Of a DNA stretch of 64,000 bases, positions 10,501-22,115 are shown piece by piece. Both the position numbers and the translations under genes were made by a program. The DNA is taken from contig CM036248.1 of NCBI GenBank assembly GCA_020698575.1, positions 12,181,729-12,245,728 on the forward strand, given 5' to 3'. The notes below the pieces were generated by a model. The model had not been told where the DNA came from, did not search any database, and was given only the letters and a program-made list of their open reading frames with translations. Source of the stretch: Bostrychus sinensis. Its lineage: Eukaryota; Chordata; Actinopteri; Gobiiformes; Eleotridae. Position 1 is the stretch's first letter, and every line of letters starts with the position of its first letter.

Positions 10501-13500
10501 TCAGTGCAACACGTTTTCCATATGCATTGTTATAAAAGTTGAACGTGAAATACTAATGCAAAGGTGTCCAAAACTATTTTAAAAATTCAGAAAAAGTATA
10601 TTATGGAACCTTTTAACTGTAAAAGCATTACGAACAGATTATTAATAAACACATGTCTCATGATATAATTTTCTTTTCAAAACAGGATTCACCCTTTATT
10701 TCCTTTATATATTTACCTTTATATAAAGATATTTTTTCTTTTATGTATTTCCTTACATATGTATTTACTGCTAATATTTCTTTTACAAAAGTATGTTTAT
10801 TATGTTATTTTTTCTATTTTGATGTCTGGCACCTTTTTTACAATACATAACTGCTCTCTATTTGACCTGTTTCATAGATGTGTACTATTACTTAAAGGAC
10901 CCACCTCCAGAGTTTGTTCCCAGATTTGGCACCATCACCATGGCGGGTCTGCTCGGCATGTTTCTGGCTCGGAAAGGTAACTTTCTTTAGTTTGAGTTTA
11001 ACACCTTCATAAGTACTATACTGTATGTTTAAGACCACTTTGAGCACCAGATTTCCTTTTCGCCTTTGTACTTTTTTTATTCATTGAATTTTATTGAAAC
11101 ATTTATCTCTTACTGTAAACCAAAAAATGTATTGTTGCACTCAGACTAAGTTGAAAGCTTTATCTTCTGTAAACCTGTTGATTTAATATTGATAAGCCAT
11201 GCATCTCTCTGCTTGTGTGTGAACACGAGCCAATGCTGACGTTTGTCAGTCCGACAAAAACATGGCCAGGCTGTAGTAAAATAATTTAAAAAAAAAAAAA
11301 CTTTGGTTCTGTAAAAAGTGGCTCACCAAAAAATCTGGGATAAAAGTCAAGTCCCACAATCAGACTAGTTGAGAACCTCCTGGCCTAGAGGACATCCTAA
11401 ATTGTCTTATTTCCCATAGATCAGTGATTCTCAAACTTTTAACACCAAGTTCCACCTCAGAAAATATCTGGCTTAACAAATACCAGCTTTAATAAACAAC
11501 CAGCCAAGACAAATTCAGGACTAAACAAGCCAGGTCTGAACTAGGACTAAATCAGGTCTAAATCTAATCCAGGGCTAAACCAAGAGGCAACCAGGACTCA
11601 ACCAGGACTCAACCAGGCCTAAACCAGGTCTGAACCAGGTCTGAACCAGGACCAAAACAGGACTAAACAAGTTTAAATAAGGTCTAAACCAGAACTAAAT
11701 TAGGACTCAGCCAGGTCTAAACCAAGACACAACCAGGGCTCAACCAGGTCTAAACTAGGACTAAAACAGGTCTAAATCAGGTCTAAACCAAATCTAAACG
11801 AGGACTAAATCAGGGCTATTCCAGAACTGCATAGGACTCATGAGTACCACCAGAAGTAGCCTGCATACTACCAGTGGTACCTGTGCCACAGTTTTAGAAC
11901 CTCTGCCATAGATTATTCCTATTCCTATATTCCTGTTGATGTGCTGTGTGCTTATATTTTAGGATCACGTCTCAAAAGGGTCGCTCTTCCAATGGGCCTG
12001 ATGACAGCTGGTGCGTCGGTGTGTTATCCTGCCCAAGCCGTGGCTTTGTTAAAGGTATTTTTTATCTCATTGAATCAAAACTACCAATTGTTTTTTCTGA
12101 CTGTGATTTTTTTTTTTTTCAATTTGTTGCTTCAAAGGTCACAGGAAAAAAGATGTACGCTGCAGGGCAATGGAGCAGTGCTACCGTATCTTCGCTTTTG
12201 ACATCGCCACCTCCTCCACCTGTTACTGAGGCATCACAGTCACAGGTTAGGAGCCGTGTTTGAGTCATTGAAAATAGTGTGTGAAATAAAACTAGTCATT
12301 TATTATATCTGACTCATATTGCGACAACAGTTAACACTTTAGATGTACAATCCTCCCACGTTATCATTTCCTTAGTACAGATTTAACTGGCTTTTGAAAT
12401 AACAGCTGCTGCACACAAGATAGTTGGCTTTTGCTATTTCCTCTAACTTGGTCCATTATGATAAAATAACTAACATCATGTTAATTATATTAATTTTCTC
12501 TCTGGCTTCATCCCAACATCTAAAGACATAGAAGTGTTAAAAAGTAAATTGTTAAATCCCACCCACCTTGCCTGTTTGAATGTGTCAGTGTGGTTGTGTG
12601 TTTGTGGTGTTTGTGGTAATTATTATGATTATGATTATTATGATTATTATTATTATTAGTAGTAGTAGTAGTAGTAGTAGTCGTAGTAGTCGTATTAGTC
12701 GTAGTAGTCGTAGTAGTCGTAGTAGTCGTAGTATTAGTCCTGCAACTACCCACTTAAGGCCTATTGTTGTCTGGAAAGGTCATGACCCCTAAAAGGAGTA
12801 AGCAGAACACCAGTTTACTTTTAGTATTTTATCTGTTAGGAAACCACAGTGCCAAAAACAAAGGCTGCTGTATATCTACACTGAACTCTAAAAATATCAG
12901 ATACAACAGCAAAAGGTGAAGTTTGTTTATAAATATTTGCCTTGAAGTTTTTGGGGGGAGGGAAGGTTCTCATTAAGCAGAACACACATATTGTATTGTA
13001 ACTGCAACTTGTTTTATTTTTTAGGAAGAAAAACTTCCAGTACCAGAGCCTGCTGTAGTTGAAGAGTCAGTCCCAGAGTCCACTGAAACCTCCTCAGAAA
13101 TTCTAGTCCAGAGCTCGACAATCTGTGAAGGACAAGAAGAAACACCTGAGTCTGTTCCTCTCTCTGAAGAACCAGCACTTATAGAAGAGTCTTCAGCAGA
13201 ACAGACCTCTACAGAACCAAGCACAGGTATTAAATTACAAGAAATATAATGTTAAAAAACTATTGTTAATAGTAACCTCTTTTAGGATAATACTAGTAGA
13301 AAAGCAAGCAATATGCAATAACTAAGTTAATGAAATGGCCCACAATATTTAAATGGCCTTTTTGGAAGAGTAAGCAATTGTTTTAGAAAATGTAAGGTAT
13401 AAATTCTTCTAAACCGTGACTAAATGAGCCCAGGTGTAGAAATGAACTAAACCAGGACTTTTTTTTTAAATTGGATGCATGAAGTCTAATAGGACAATTC

Positions 13501-16500
13501 TTTTTTGGTATATAGGCTAATATTACAGCAGTAGTTGCTTCACAGAAATCGACAAACAAAAAGGTAAAATATTTCCTGTCCTTAGACCCTCCATCAGGAT
13601 AAAAATTCAAAAATCAGTCATGGAGAAAAAGAGAAACCTCAGTTTGTTTTATGAGTAGTTCTTTGCGATGGACATTTTAATCAGTGATGTCGCAAAAACA
13701 ATAAATCTGTAATACATTGTGACTTCTCATCTTTATCTATATTTTACTGTAGAAGTTGTGGTGAATTCAGTCGTGACCGAGACCATACTTCCCATCGAGG
13801 AACTACCTGCTGCTGTTGAGAGTGAGAAACCCCCAGAGTCTACCCCTGAAGCAGAAAATGTCCCGTCTGAGGCCGACCCATCTGAGGCTGCCCCCACAGT
13901 CAAAGCCACTCCATCCTCTGAAGAACCACCTGCATCAACGTCTACAGACCAGGCCACAGGTAACACAAGTCTGCCATGTGATATTAAGTAAAAGTGCTAC
14001 CCTCTATCCCAACATTTTGCCAGTTTGTGAAGCCTTTGTCAGCTTAAAACTCCAGATATAACTGACTTAGACAAGAATAAGATTTTTTTACTGCTTGCTT
14101 ATAAACATACTGATACTGCCTTTAATGCCTTTTCAGAGACGCTTGTGGAATCAGCAGTAGTTGAACCACAACCGGTTGTTGTTGTTGAGCCTGTAGTTGC
14201 TTCAGAGCCACTTCAAGCTGAGGAGACACCTACTGCTACAACAGAGGAGACCACAGCACCTCCACCTCCACTTTCAGAAGAGCCTGCTGCAGAGATCACC
14301 AAAGGTCCAACATTATTAATGGTTCTCTTACTGTAATAATCTGAGATACTTTGTTGTGTCCCTGGGCAAGACACTGCACCCACATTGCCTACCCCAGTCA
14401 CTGTAATGTGACTGGTTGCATCAGGAAGGGCACCCAGCTTAAAAACCTGCCAAACCACCATGCGACGAAAGAAAGGGAAAAGCTGAAAGATAAAAAAACA
14501 AAACAAAATCTCAATCTAATGATGTCTCCACCTGTTCACAAACTTGTAAGCTATAAAAATAAGATGTCACTGTCTCTAAAAAGCAGAGGTGGAAAATACT
14601 TTTAATCAAGTACATTTTATTGAAGAATTTAACTAAGTACATTAACTAAGTGCAAAATTTTTATTCAAGTAAAATTTATATTTAAATGGGTAAAAGTATT
14701 ATTTGACCTTGGTGGTAACGTGGGTAGTAATAGTAGTAACAGTAATAATAGCAGTACTGGTTAGCTGTGGTAGTGTAGTAATAGTAGCAACAGTAGGGAT
14801 ATCTGTAGTACTAGATCACTGGTAGTAGAAGTACTAATTACTTATTTTAAGTGAGTACTTTTATATATATTTATTTATTTATTTATTTTAACTTTACTTT
14901 TATTCAAGTAAAAATTTTGATAACTACTTGAGTGAGATTTTGAAGCAACACAGGAAAAGGTATAAGATATGTGTCTCATTGACCTCTAGGTGGCACTGTT
15001 TTTCCACGTGTTAGTTTATTGCCAGATTGTTAAATAGCTGTGTACTAAAATTTGTTCCATGTATTGTCTTTTTACACAATTAATCCTTACGTTTTTGTTT
15101 CTCTGTGTCCATGTATTCCAAAAGCAGATGTTGAATCAGCTGAGCCAGAGTTAACAATGGAGTCAGTAGCTGCTGTTCTGGAGGAGACCTCAGTCCCTGC
15201 ACGTTCAGAGGAGCTGCCCCAGGACACTGCCAAAGGTAGTGCAGTAGTATTTTGTGGTATGCTTGTAAAACCTTATCTTCTGCCTCACAATAACTCATTG
15301 TCTGCATCCACTATTTTTATTCCTAGTTGTAGAATCAGCTGACCCAGAGCCAGAGTTGGCCGCTGTTGTTGAGGACACCCCAGCCCCAGCAGCTCCACTT
15401 CCGGGCGAGTCTACAGCAGAAATCCCCAAAGGTAGAGCATAACTCAACTTAACAAGTAATTTTGCTAATTTCTTTGCTGTTTTTGCCTCATTTTCCTCCA
15501 CAGAGCTCCCCCCAACATTTCGAAATAAAGTACTATCGTAAATACTCACAAGTTCAGTCTTGTGTGATCCCTTGCTCAACTTTACTTTTGTTTTCCCCTC
15601 CTTGCATCCATACAAAGTTTTTCTGCCATTTGGCCACTCTGCTATGATAAAAATTGAGAAATAAAGCTATCAATAGCTTGTTATTTTGGTAAGACTTCAG
15701 TGACACCAGATCGGCAGCGCTTATACTTTGCAAGTGTCGTTTTCGGCCCAGAGACAGCAAGGGGACATGCAGGGCACTTGACTCACCTCACAACAACTCA
15801 TTTAACCATTACACCGACTCCGAAACAGTTTATTCAAGGTTAAAAAGTCACCGAGTTCCATTTTAATGAGTGAACGAAACTATACAGCACCACAAAACAC
15901 TCAAAAACATTTAAAGTGACATTATTTTTATTTCTGCTGTACTGCCTGGTGTTCCCAACCTCACCAGTCCTGCACAACAACAGAATAGCTGCACTTTCTT
16001 GCAACAGTCATATTGTAATACCTGCAAAGTTAATGCAATTAGGTTTTTTATATTGTGAAGTCCTGCTTTCAGTATAAAATGTACCTTATATTGAGCAGTG
16101 AAAGAGTGGAAACTCTAGCGCAGTACCTTTTCCCTGTATTTATGCTTTTGCCTTTTTTTTTTTTTTTTCTAAAACAGTTGAATCAGCTGAACCAGAGCCA
16201 GAGTTAACTGAGGAGCCACTTGTTCCTGCTATTGAGGAAACTCCAGCCACAGCTCCCTCAACTTCTGAGGAGCCTGCTACAGAAACCCCCAAAGGTACAA
16301 TACCATTTACCAAAAAACATTTGAGCACTGTTCCCCTTTTTGCTTTTGCCTTAGGACTTCATTATCTACATCTCTCCACCTATCCCCTAAATGCAGAATA
16401 AAACATACAGCCCTATCCTTTAAAATGACTTTCTCTCTTTTTTTTACAGAAACAGTTGTTGAATCGGCCGAGCCAGAGGCAGAATTAGCTCCAGAGCCAC

Positions 16501-18115
16501 CAGCTGCTGCTGTGGCAGAGCCTTCAGCCGAAACACCGCCCCCCGCTGAAGAGCCTGCAGCAGAAAGTGCCAAAGGTACTAAAGGCAGTACATGGCTCAG
16601 TGATGAGTGTTACAGGACAGGAGACCGGCTATTCCCAAAGTAAAAAAGGCCACAGAACCCCTAAAAGACTGAAGATCTAGCGTAGCCCATTTTAAATTTT
16701 CACCCTGATCAAAATATACTGTATGTACTATTTGTTATGGGTCCCAAGGAGGTGATGGGCACAGAAAGGAAACTTCCAAGGGACCAGAGTCACACCTTTT
16801 TTGCTGTAGAGGCAGTGATGTTAACCACTCTGCCACTGTATCAGCTGTAATTATACTGAAGCTACAGCTTTATTTGTATCCACAGAGACCGTAGCTGAAC
16901 CTGAGTTGATTGCTGAGCCTGTAGTCGCTTCAGCTGAAGAGACACCTGCTGCTGCATCAGAGACCACAGCCCCTCCACCTGCAGAAGAGCCTGCAGCAGA
17001 GATTTCCAAAAGTACTGTGCTGCCTTCCTAATTATATCAGTATTTTATACAAAGCATTAATCTGGTCTTTGTAGGCTGAAGTAGGTTTTCTAGGGCATCT
17101 AGTTCATTAAACTACCTGCAGTTGGATAGACCAGTGGTTCTCAAACTGTGGTACACAGGCTTCTTCTAGTGGCACTCAGGGGTCTTTTGTAGTTCAAGTC
17201 CTGGTTTAGTTTAATTTAAAGCCAGTTTTATTTCTCTTTTAGCCCTGTTTTAGTTGGGAATTGGTGTAGACCTGGTTTAGACCTGGTTCAGTCCTGATTT
17301 AGCTTTGGTTTGGCCCTGGTTTAGATTTGGATTAGTCATGGGTTAGAGCAATGGTTCCCAATCTTTTTCCCTAATTAACCCCTATTTTACAAATGGATAT
17401 GCTGATGACCCCCACCCTTCTCCTCCCAGAGAAACACTCTCACTGAGGAAAAATAAAACCATATATTTATATGAATTTTAATGGATTGCAACATTGCAAT
17501 TATTAATGTTAAATGAACCTAGCCAGTGGGCAAGTAGAGGTCTCCCAGTGGTCTCCCAGTGGTCTTCAGCAGTCAAATACATGAGCACATAAACAAAAAC
17601 ACTTTAATTTTGACCTCTTTTTTTTTTAAGATGACCTTGCGACCCACTGTGAAGCTTTGGCAACCCCTAAGTTTGGAATCACTGGGTTAGGGTTAGTTTT
17701 GTCCTGGTTTAGTGCTGGTTTAATCCTGATGTGGATCTAGTTAAGACTTTGCTTTGTCTTGATTTAGATTTGATTTAGTCCTGGTGTAGTTCTGTTTTAA
17801 ACCTGGTTTAGAGCTTGTTTGGTCTAGGTTTAGAACTGGTATAGTTCTAGTTTATTCTTGATTTGGTCCCGTGTAAGTCCTGGTTTAGGCTTTTAAGAAT
17901 CAGACCAACCAGAAAACAGCTGGTAGTAGGCAGAGTCAATTTCCTCTGAATCATAATCAATAAAGCATAACACAGTAAATGCGCTTTTATTTTTATCTGA
18001 CATTTTCTTGCGTTTCTTCTCTCCAGGGAGCGCCGGCTTCAAAGCAGACCCTGCTCTCATGGACTTTGGCCAGTCCAACCCTGAGGATGCAGACCTGTAC
18101 AGCACCAGGAGCTGA
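7516..18115 (+). CDS. apool: MICOS complex subunit MIC27 (apolipoprotein O-like), complete, 16 coding exons
   Basis: Inner-membrane protein of the MICOS complex that shapes mitochondrial cristae. Exons, all GT-AG: 7516-7527, 9189-9287, 9364-9489, 10020-10074, 10878-10976, 11963-12054, 12138-12245, 13025-13226, 13753-13959, 14137-14304, 15128-15235, 15327-15431, 16178-16294, 16450-16575, 16886-17011, 18027-18115. The sum is 1839 nt, or 612 aa plus stop. Exons 1-7 encode the conserved domain: N-terminus MAAKVVMVAVPAVLG, YYYLKDPPPEFVPRFGTIT, and two hydrophobic segments around ARKGSRLKR. The last exon gives DPALMDFGQSNPEDADLYST, the APOOL (not APOO) C-terminal signature. Exons 8-15 encode a Glu/Pro/Ala/Thr-rich linker of about 410 aa built from duplicated phase-1 exons, absent at this length from human APOOL (about 268 aa). 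Exon 14304 uses a weak donor (GTCCAA). The linker exon set may vary by splicing. Confidence 0.93.
8155..8620. repeat. Dispersed repeat with GTGGGACA motifs in apool intron 1
   Basis: The segment starts AGGGTGACCACGTCAAAAAG, with AAGTGGGACAAGCTG at 8180 and AAAGTGGGACAGGTTG at 8591. A piece of the opposite end type (CCAAACCTAGTCACCCTA) occurs near 24937-24953. This is consistent with a diverged non-autonomous DNA element with AGGGTGAC ends. No coding content is seen. Confidence 0.35.
10150..10620 (+). repeat. TTAAAGGTCC-family dispersed element (copy b), apool intron 4
   Basis: It shares ordered landmarks with the 2255 and 39529 copies (TTTTTTGAGCTTTTAACCA, TTCTAAAGCCCATA, AAAGGTGTCCAAAACTATTT) and ends TATTATGGAACCTTTTAA. 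It is about 470 bp with no coding capacity and follows a poly-C run at 10113-10134. Confidence 0.6.
11422..11905. mobile_element. hAT-type MITE with internal minisatellite, apool intron 5
   Basis: The ends are CAGTGATTCTCAAACTTT and CACAGTTTTAGAACCTCTG. A perfect 8-bp duplication CCATAGAT flanks it (11414-11421 and 11906-11913). Between the ends lies a degenerate tandem array of about 11-12 bp, CCAGGTCTAAA / CCAGGACTAAA, at about 11520-11820. It is non-coding. Confidence 0.85.
12600..12735 (+). repeat. Trinucleotide microsatellite (ATT)n-(TAG/TCG)n
   Basis: A run of ATT, then TAG units interrupted periodically by TCG, lies in apool intron 7. Its reading frames give poly-Ser or poly-Thr peptides that are not genes. 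Confidence 0.9.
14345..14470 (-). repeat. SINE fragment (family B) in apool intron 10
   Basis: GTGTCCCTGGGCAAGACACT and ACCCACATTGCCTAC are followed by GCATCAGGAAGGGCACCCAG. The same phrases occur in the complete family B SINE at 31411-31635, so this looks like a truncated relative. The strand label is uncertain. Confidence 0.5.
14585..14960. repeat. AAGTAC-family MITE with internal (TAG)n-like tract
   Basis: The ends carry GAGGTGGAAAATACTTTTAA and AACTACTTGAGTGAGATTTT, with ATTCAAGTAAAA motifs inside each end. The middle is rich in AGTAGTAA/CAGTAATA units. The same architecture recurs at 21668-22115, 28500-29230, 32120-32430, 36140-36760, 46425-46935, 48435-48620 and 50278-50657. Confidence 0.55.
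17132..17895. mobile_element. hAT-like element with internal minisatellite, apool intron 15
   Basis: The left end is CAGTGGTTCTCAAACTGTGG, followed by GGCTTCTTCTAGTGGCACTC. The interior is a degenerate CTGGTTTAGTC / CTGGTTTAGAC tandem array, the reverse-orientation equivalent of the array at 11.5 kb. It is interrupted by another hAT element at 17349-17684. No right terminus is recognisable, so the outer element is probably truncated near 17895. Confidence 0.6.
17349..17684. mobile_element. Nested hAT-type MITE with near-perfect 8-bp duplication
   Basis: The ends are CAATGGTTCCCAATCTTT and AAGTTTGGAATCACTG, an imperfect inverted repeat. The flanks are GGTTAGAG (17341-17348) and GGTTAGGG (17685-17692), 7 of 8 identical. 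Its 336 bp are non-coding. It lies inside the minisatellite of the 17132 element. Confidence 0.75.
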
Positions 18116-18649
18116 GAGAGCACCATAATATAAACAAAAAAACATCACTGCCACACTACTGTCACATTTCTCATTCAAACTTATAAACTATGTGTTCAAG
18201 GTATCATGGTCCTTTTTCGAGTGTTAACTATTTTGGGAGTGTATCATCCATTCCACATTTCCATTTATAAATTATCTGCCTACATCTCTCAGTTTTTATA
18301 TTTGTACAGTAAGGGTCCATGAACATATGTTTGTAGCAGAAGTGCAACAAATTCAGGTTTCTCAATCTGCATAATTAGCTGTACAAAGCCGGAGACATGG
18401 AAAAGTTAGTACACCCACAAGTGTTTTTAATTTGCAGATGGGAGATTGGCAGATTGTTCCTCTTTGTGTCACTTAACAATTACTGGCTTTTGTGTGGCAG
18501 CTTTCTCAGTCACGGCGCTTGTATTTATTGTAATTTAGCCCATTGTGTCTGTAAGCTGGAAATACTGCACATATGCTGTTAATTACTGCAAGATGGACTA
18601 GTTTCACTTTGTTGAACAGAAAAGTCAGTTGTTGATTTATCAGCTCGGG

Positions 18650-18655
18650 AATAAA
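18650..18655 (+). terminator. apool: apool polyadenylation signal
   Basis: AATAAA lies about 535 nt after the apool stop, followed by a T-rich stretch (TTATTTTGTCTCTTTG). It is the first canonical hexamer in the 3'UTR (18116 to about 18675). Confidence 0.6.
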
Positions 18656-18794
18656 TCTCTATTTTCACACATTTATTTTGTCTCTTTGCAACTGATAATC
18701 TTGTTATTTTAGACCGATTGGACATGGATCATTTCATTAATACAAGGGGTTTTTTTTTCTACAGGTCTGTTTATTGTCCTCTTAAACACACTGG

Positions 18795-19670
18795 CCCTGT
18801 TTCAAGAAGCAGGTTTAGTCCAAACTCAGAAAACTGAGTTGCCCTGTTTTTAGGGTTAACACACTCTGTTTCATAAAGAGAGTTAACCAAAACTCTGAGT
18901 CAGTTACCATGGTAACTCTGTGAACCTAACCTGGTCTGGGGCAGGTTTTCTTCCTCTAACCCTGAGTTTAACCCTGAGTTTAACCCAGAGTTTACTCCTG
19001 CTGCTGCCTGAAGGAGCGCTCTGATTGGATAACTTACTTTCTCATTCACAGTAATTTTGGGAAAGCTAACAAAGGATTGAAAATAGTTTAAAAGAGAATA
19101 ATTTAACTTTTATATGATTATAGTTTACATTTATAATTTTGCTTTATACAGTCATTTATCAATCAGCGTTTATCAACTAAAATGTTGCACTTAAAAATTT
19201 TCTGAAATATTACGTTTATCGAGATTCGCCAAACATGGCAGTGTGCAATATTATAATATTCTGATGAAAATGAAGAATGAAAAAGACAGTATTTTTAATG
19301 CTTCTATATACTCTGATTACAATATAAATAGTATGTGTTCTTTATTTGTAACCTACTAATTATTCATTAAGCTATAACCTCCTGATCACTTTAATGTTAA
19401 ACCTGAACATAACCTCTCCACAGTCACATTTCCTTAAAAATAGCCACCTCCTCTGATTTATTGTTGTCATGATGAATCCTCTTCTCTTGGCTGCATTAAT
19501 GGCTTCTCCCCTCTGATAAACTCACGGTGAATCTACTCGGGGTTGTCTGACTAAACTCTAAATCTGTTTTCTGAAACAGAAACCTCTGAGTTGGCCCAGT
19601 ATGAGTATGACAACTCTGAGTTAAGAACTAAACTCAGTTACTTCAGCCTGCTACCTAACTATGTAGCAGT
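18795..19670. mobile_element. Non-autonomous DNA transposon, PIF/Harbinger-like
   Basis: The left end contains CCTGTTTCAAGAAGCAGGTT and CATAAAGAGAGTTAACC, with repeated CCTGAGTTTAACC units. The right end contains complementary TCTGAGTTGGCCCAG and ACTCTGAGTTAAGAAC. Arm-to-arm similarity and the lack of coding fit a MITE. The family label is from general resemblance only. Confidence 0.4.
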
Positions 19671-19822
19671 CTAAATAATTTAAGCATTATCTAGAACCCA
19701 GAAACCCAACTGTAGCTGTTATATTAGGGTTTTCTAAGAAATGAGTAAAAAAAAATGACAAGTTGAAGTTAAGGTTAGGACGGTTAGATTGTCAATTGGT
19801 AGATAAGGCTATATAGCACAAT

Positions 19823-20056
19823 ATTAATAATAACATTAGTTTTATAGCGCTTTTCTAGACGTTCAAAGTTGCTTTACACTTAGTTACATTATTCATTCAC
19901 TCTTCAGTCATCACCACGGAACACACAATCACACTGACACAATCATACAGGCAAGGTGGGTCTTGCTCAAAGACACAATGACAGTAGGTGATGCCAGTAC
20001 TGGGTATCAAACCACCAACCTTTGGGTTAGTGGGCAAACATCTTTAGTATTGATGG
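19823..20056 (-). mobile_element. tRNA-derived SINE (family A), diverged copy
   Basis: Plus-strand text TAGCGCTTTTCTAGACGTTC, TTATTCATTCACTC, CAGGCAAGGTGGGT and AACCACCAACCTTTGGGTTA matches the 4514 copy in the same order. The head is degraded. Confidence 0.65.
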
Positions 20057-21257
20057 TGGGGGGGCCTTTTTGCTGAGTGTACATGAGACATTTTGATGTA
20101 AACCGACTGAGACTTAGTTTAAAAATAACGGTTAATAAAAATAACTCTGATATCATCTTTGGAAGATAAACATACCTTCCTCCTTTTATGGCGCTAATAT
20201 AATCTTACACAATAACATAAGGCATTTAGAACACTTCAGAGGGGTGGCCACTAGGGGGCACAGGCTCACAGTTACAGGGGCACTGGCCACCCCCTAGAAC
20301 CGCCCCAGTTTACACAAGCGTAGTAATAGTTTAAATACAATCAAATAATATATTCAGAGATCGACCCAATTCTGTCAAATACTTCTACTGCACGTAAACA
20401 GGACATAATTAATTGCCCCAAATCAGCGTATGGTGACACTAAAAGATGTTTTAAATTAGCAGTGCACACAATGAGAGCTGGTCAGGGCCATGCATTTCAT
20501 TTCACAAATATTTACGATGCTGAAGGCAAATTCCAATATCACTGGCCGTATTGTAAAAGCAATATTTTACAAAGATAACACTTATTGGAAGATTTCCTAA
20601 TAATCTGCAGCCCGACTGGCTGCTGGCAGGTATTAAAATTACGTTTTAAAATATATTTTTTTGGCTTTATTTGATAGGACAGAGGAGTAGTGACAGGAAA
20701 TGATGGAGGCGAGCAAGGAGAGACCTTCATAAAATCATAAGAGCTGGAGCCCACTACGCCAAGGTGAGCTGTGAGCTACACCACGTTACGAATGTTACTT
20801 TTTAATTTGACGCACAAGTCACTGAAATATTTTCTATTTTCATCAACTATCTTCTAACTCTAAATAAAATGAAACTGGCAACCCATATAATATCTTTGGT
20901 CATCAACTTTGTGGTCTGGACCCAGTATTTGGCAACCACTAATCTAAGTAGAGCCATTTATTTAATTTCAAATAAAATGCTCAAGCTATGCTCAAGGGCA
21001 AATTCCAGTGTCATACTACTAATACAATAGTAGTCTATAAGATCTCAATTTTTGTAGTCACTATCAGTAAAAACATTTACCAACATATTTACCTTTTGTA
21101 AATATGAATCACACCAATGGACTACGAAAAACAAGAACTTTTACTTATGTCGTCATTAGAATTTATGAGAAAGTCTAAATGTAACTGTAAAAGGATGTGT
21201 CCTGTACAGTATGTATTTGGTGACCACATGTTTTTGCATCTTTCCCTGATCTCACAG

Positions 21258-21389
21258 CTTGCACACAGGGACAGGGCAATCCCTCGCTTTTACTGCTCCT
21301 CTGAGACACTGAGAAGGACTGGAGCTCATAAACCCAGCAAGACTCCGACCAGAGTCACGACCCGAGAGACCAAGTATGTGCCACGCTGA
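21258..21389 (+). CDS. Possible orphan terminal exon, unrecognised
   Basis: A splice-acceptor-like TGATCTCACAG is followed by 43 in-frame codons ending in TGA. The peptide is basic (LAHRDRAIPRFYCSSETL, then TPTRVTTRETKYVPR) and has a higher GC and CpG content than its surroundings. No partner exon or start is evident nearby and no family is recognised. It may be a real last exon of an unidentified gene or chance. Confidence 0.2.
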   Translation, partial: LAHRDRAIPRFYCSSETLRRTGAHKPSKTPTRVTTRETKYVPR

Positions 21390-21667
21390 GTATTTTTGCA
21401 CATATGTTTATGAAAAAAAAAACATACTGTGGCGGGACAGATGTCAATTAGTGCGTCCACTTCCAGTTACATGTAGATAAAGATATATGGGGAACAGTTT
21501 GTGCTGGGGAGGACAGGGGTTCAATTGTTTTGGGGTTAAGGGACTTGTGGGCTGTGGTAAATGGTTTGTTTCTTTTTTTAATGCTGCTAAATTGTCTTAA
21601 TGGGAAAAATCATTGCAGTTTTGTCCTGCCATTACCCCTTATTAATGTTAAAAAGCCAACATGGAAC

Positions 21668-22115
21668 ATAATCAGTGGTGTAAGAAGTAATGTCTTTACT
21701 TAAAAGTACAGATAAGTGTGCAAACATTTCTTTAAGTAAAAGTAAAAGCATCACCTTAAAATTTCTGCTTAAGTAAAAGTATATTTCATTCCAGATGAAA
21801 TGAACAAACTGGTGCAGTAGAAGAGACTGAATGTGTCGATGAGGTTTTCTGTCTTTATTATTCTGATGTTTCTAAAGGAGTACTACTTTACTGCATATTT
21901 TTGCGCTTTAGTACTGTGTGTCCACAACTCATAATACTTTGTACTTCAAAGTGACTCAAAAAGAAAAGTAGTGGAGTAAAAAGTACAGATACTTGCTATA
22001 AAATGTAGTGAAGTAGAAGTAAAAGTACCTCTTGTAAAATCTACTTAAGTAAGGCACAGATACATTAAAATTGTACTCAAGTAAAGTAACTAAGTACTTT
22101 TACTTGACTGAACAT
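21668..22115. repeat. AAGTAC-family MITE
   Basis: The left end is AGTGGTGTAAGAAGTAATGT and the right end is AACTAAGTACTTTTACTTGA. The internal arms TTTAAGTAAAAGTAAAAGCA and GTAGAAGTAAAAGTACCT are mutually inverted. It is non-coding. Confidence 0.65.

Larger units (their letters stand above)
13025..17011 (+). repeat. apool: Duplicated exon array of apool (exons 8-15)
   Basis: Eight exons encode variants of one acidic unit. It opens near ETVVESAEPEPEL, continues through EEP/AEETPA, and closes with EEPAAEI.K just before the donor. Exons 9-15 all begin and end in phase 1, so they can be gained, lost or skipped without a frameshift. Exons 13, 14 and 15 (39, 42 and 42 codons) are the most alike. 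Exons 8 and 9 are longer and more diverged. They lie within about 4 kb, interrupted by an insertion of about 0.8 kb in intron 10. Confidence 0.85.

Noticed and set aside
11500..11830. CRISPR-like regularly spaced repeats
   Set aside because: The repeats are degenerate, contiguous 11-12-bp units without unique spacers, inside a eukaryotic transposon.
7516..18115. Assignment to APOO (MIC26) instead of APOOL (MIC27)
   Set aside because: The last exon carries the D-LMD-GQS-PED--YSTRS signature found in APOOL and absent from APOO.
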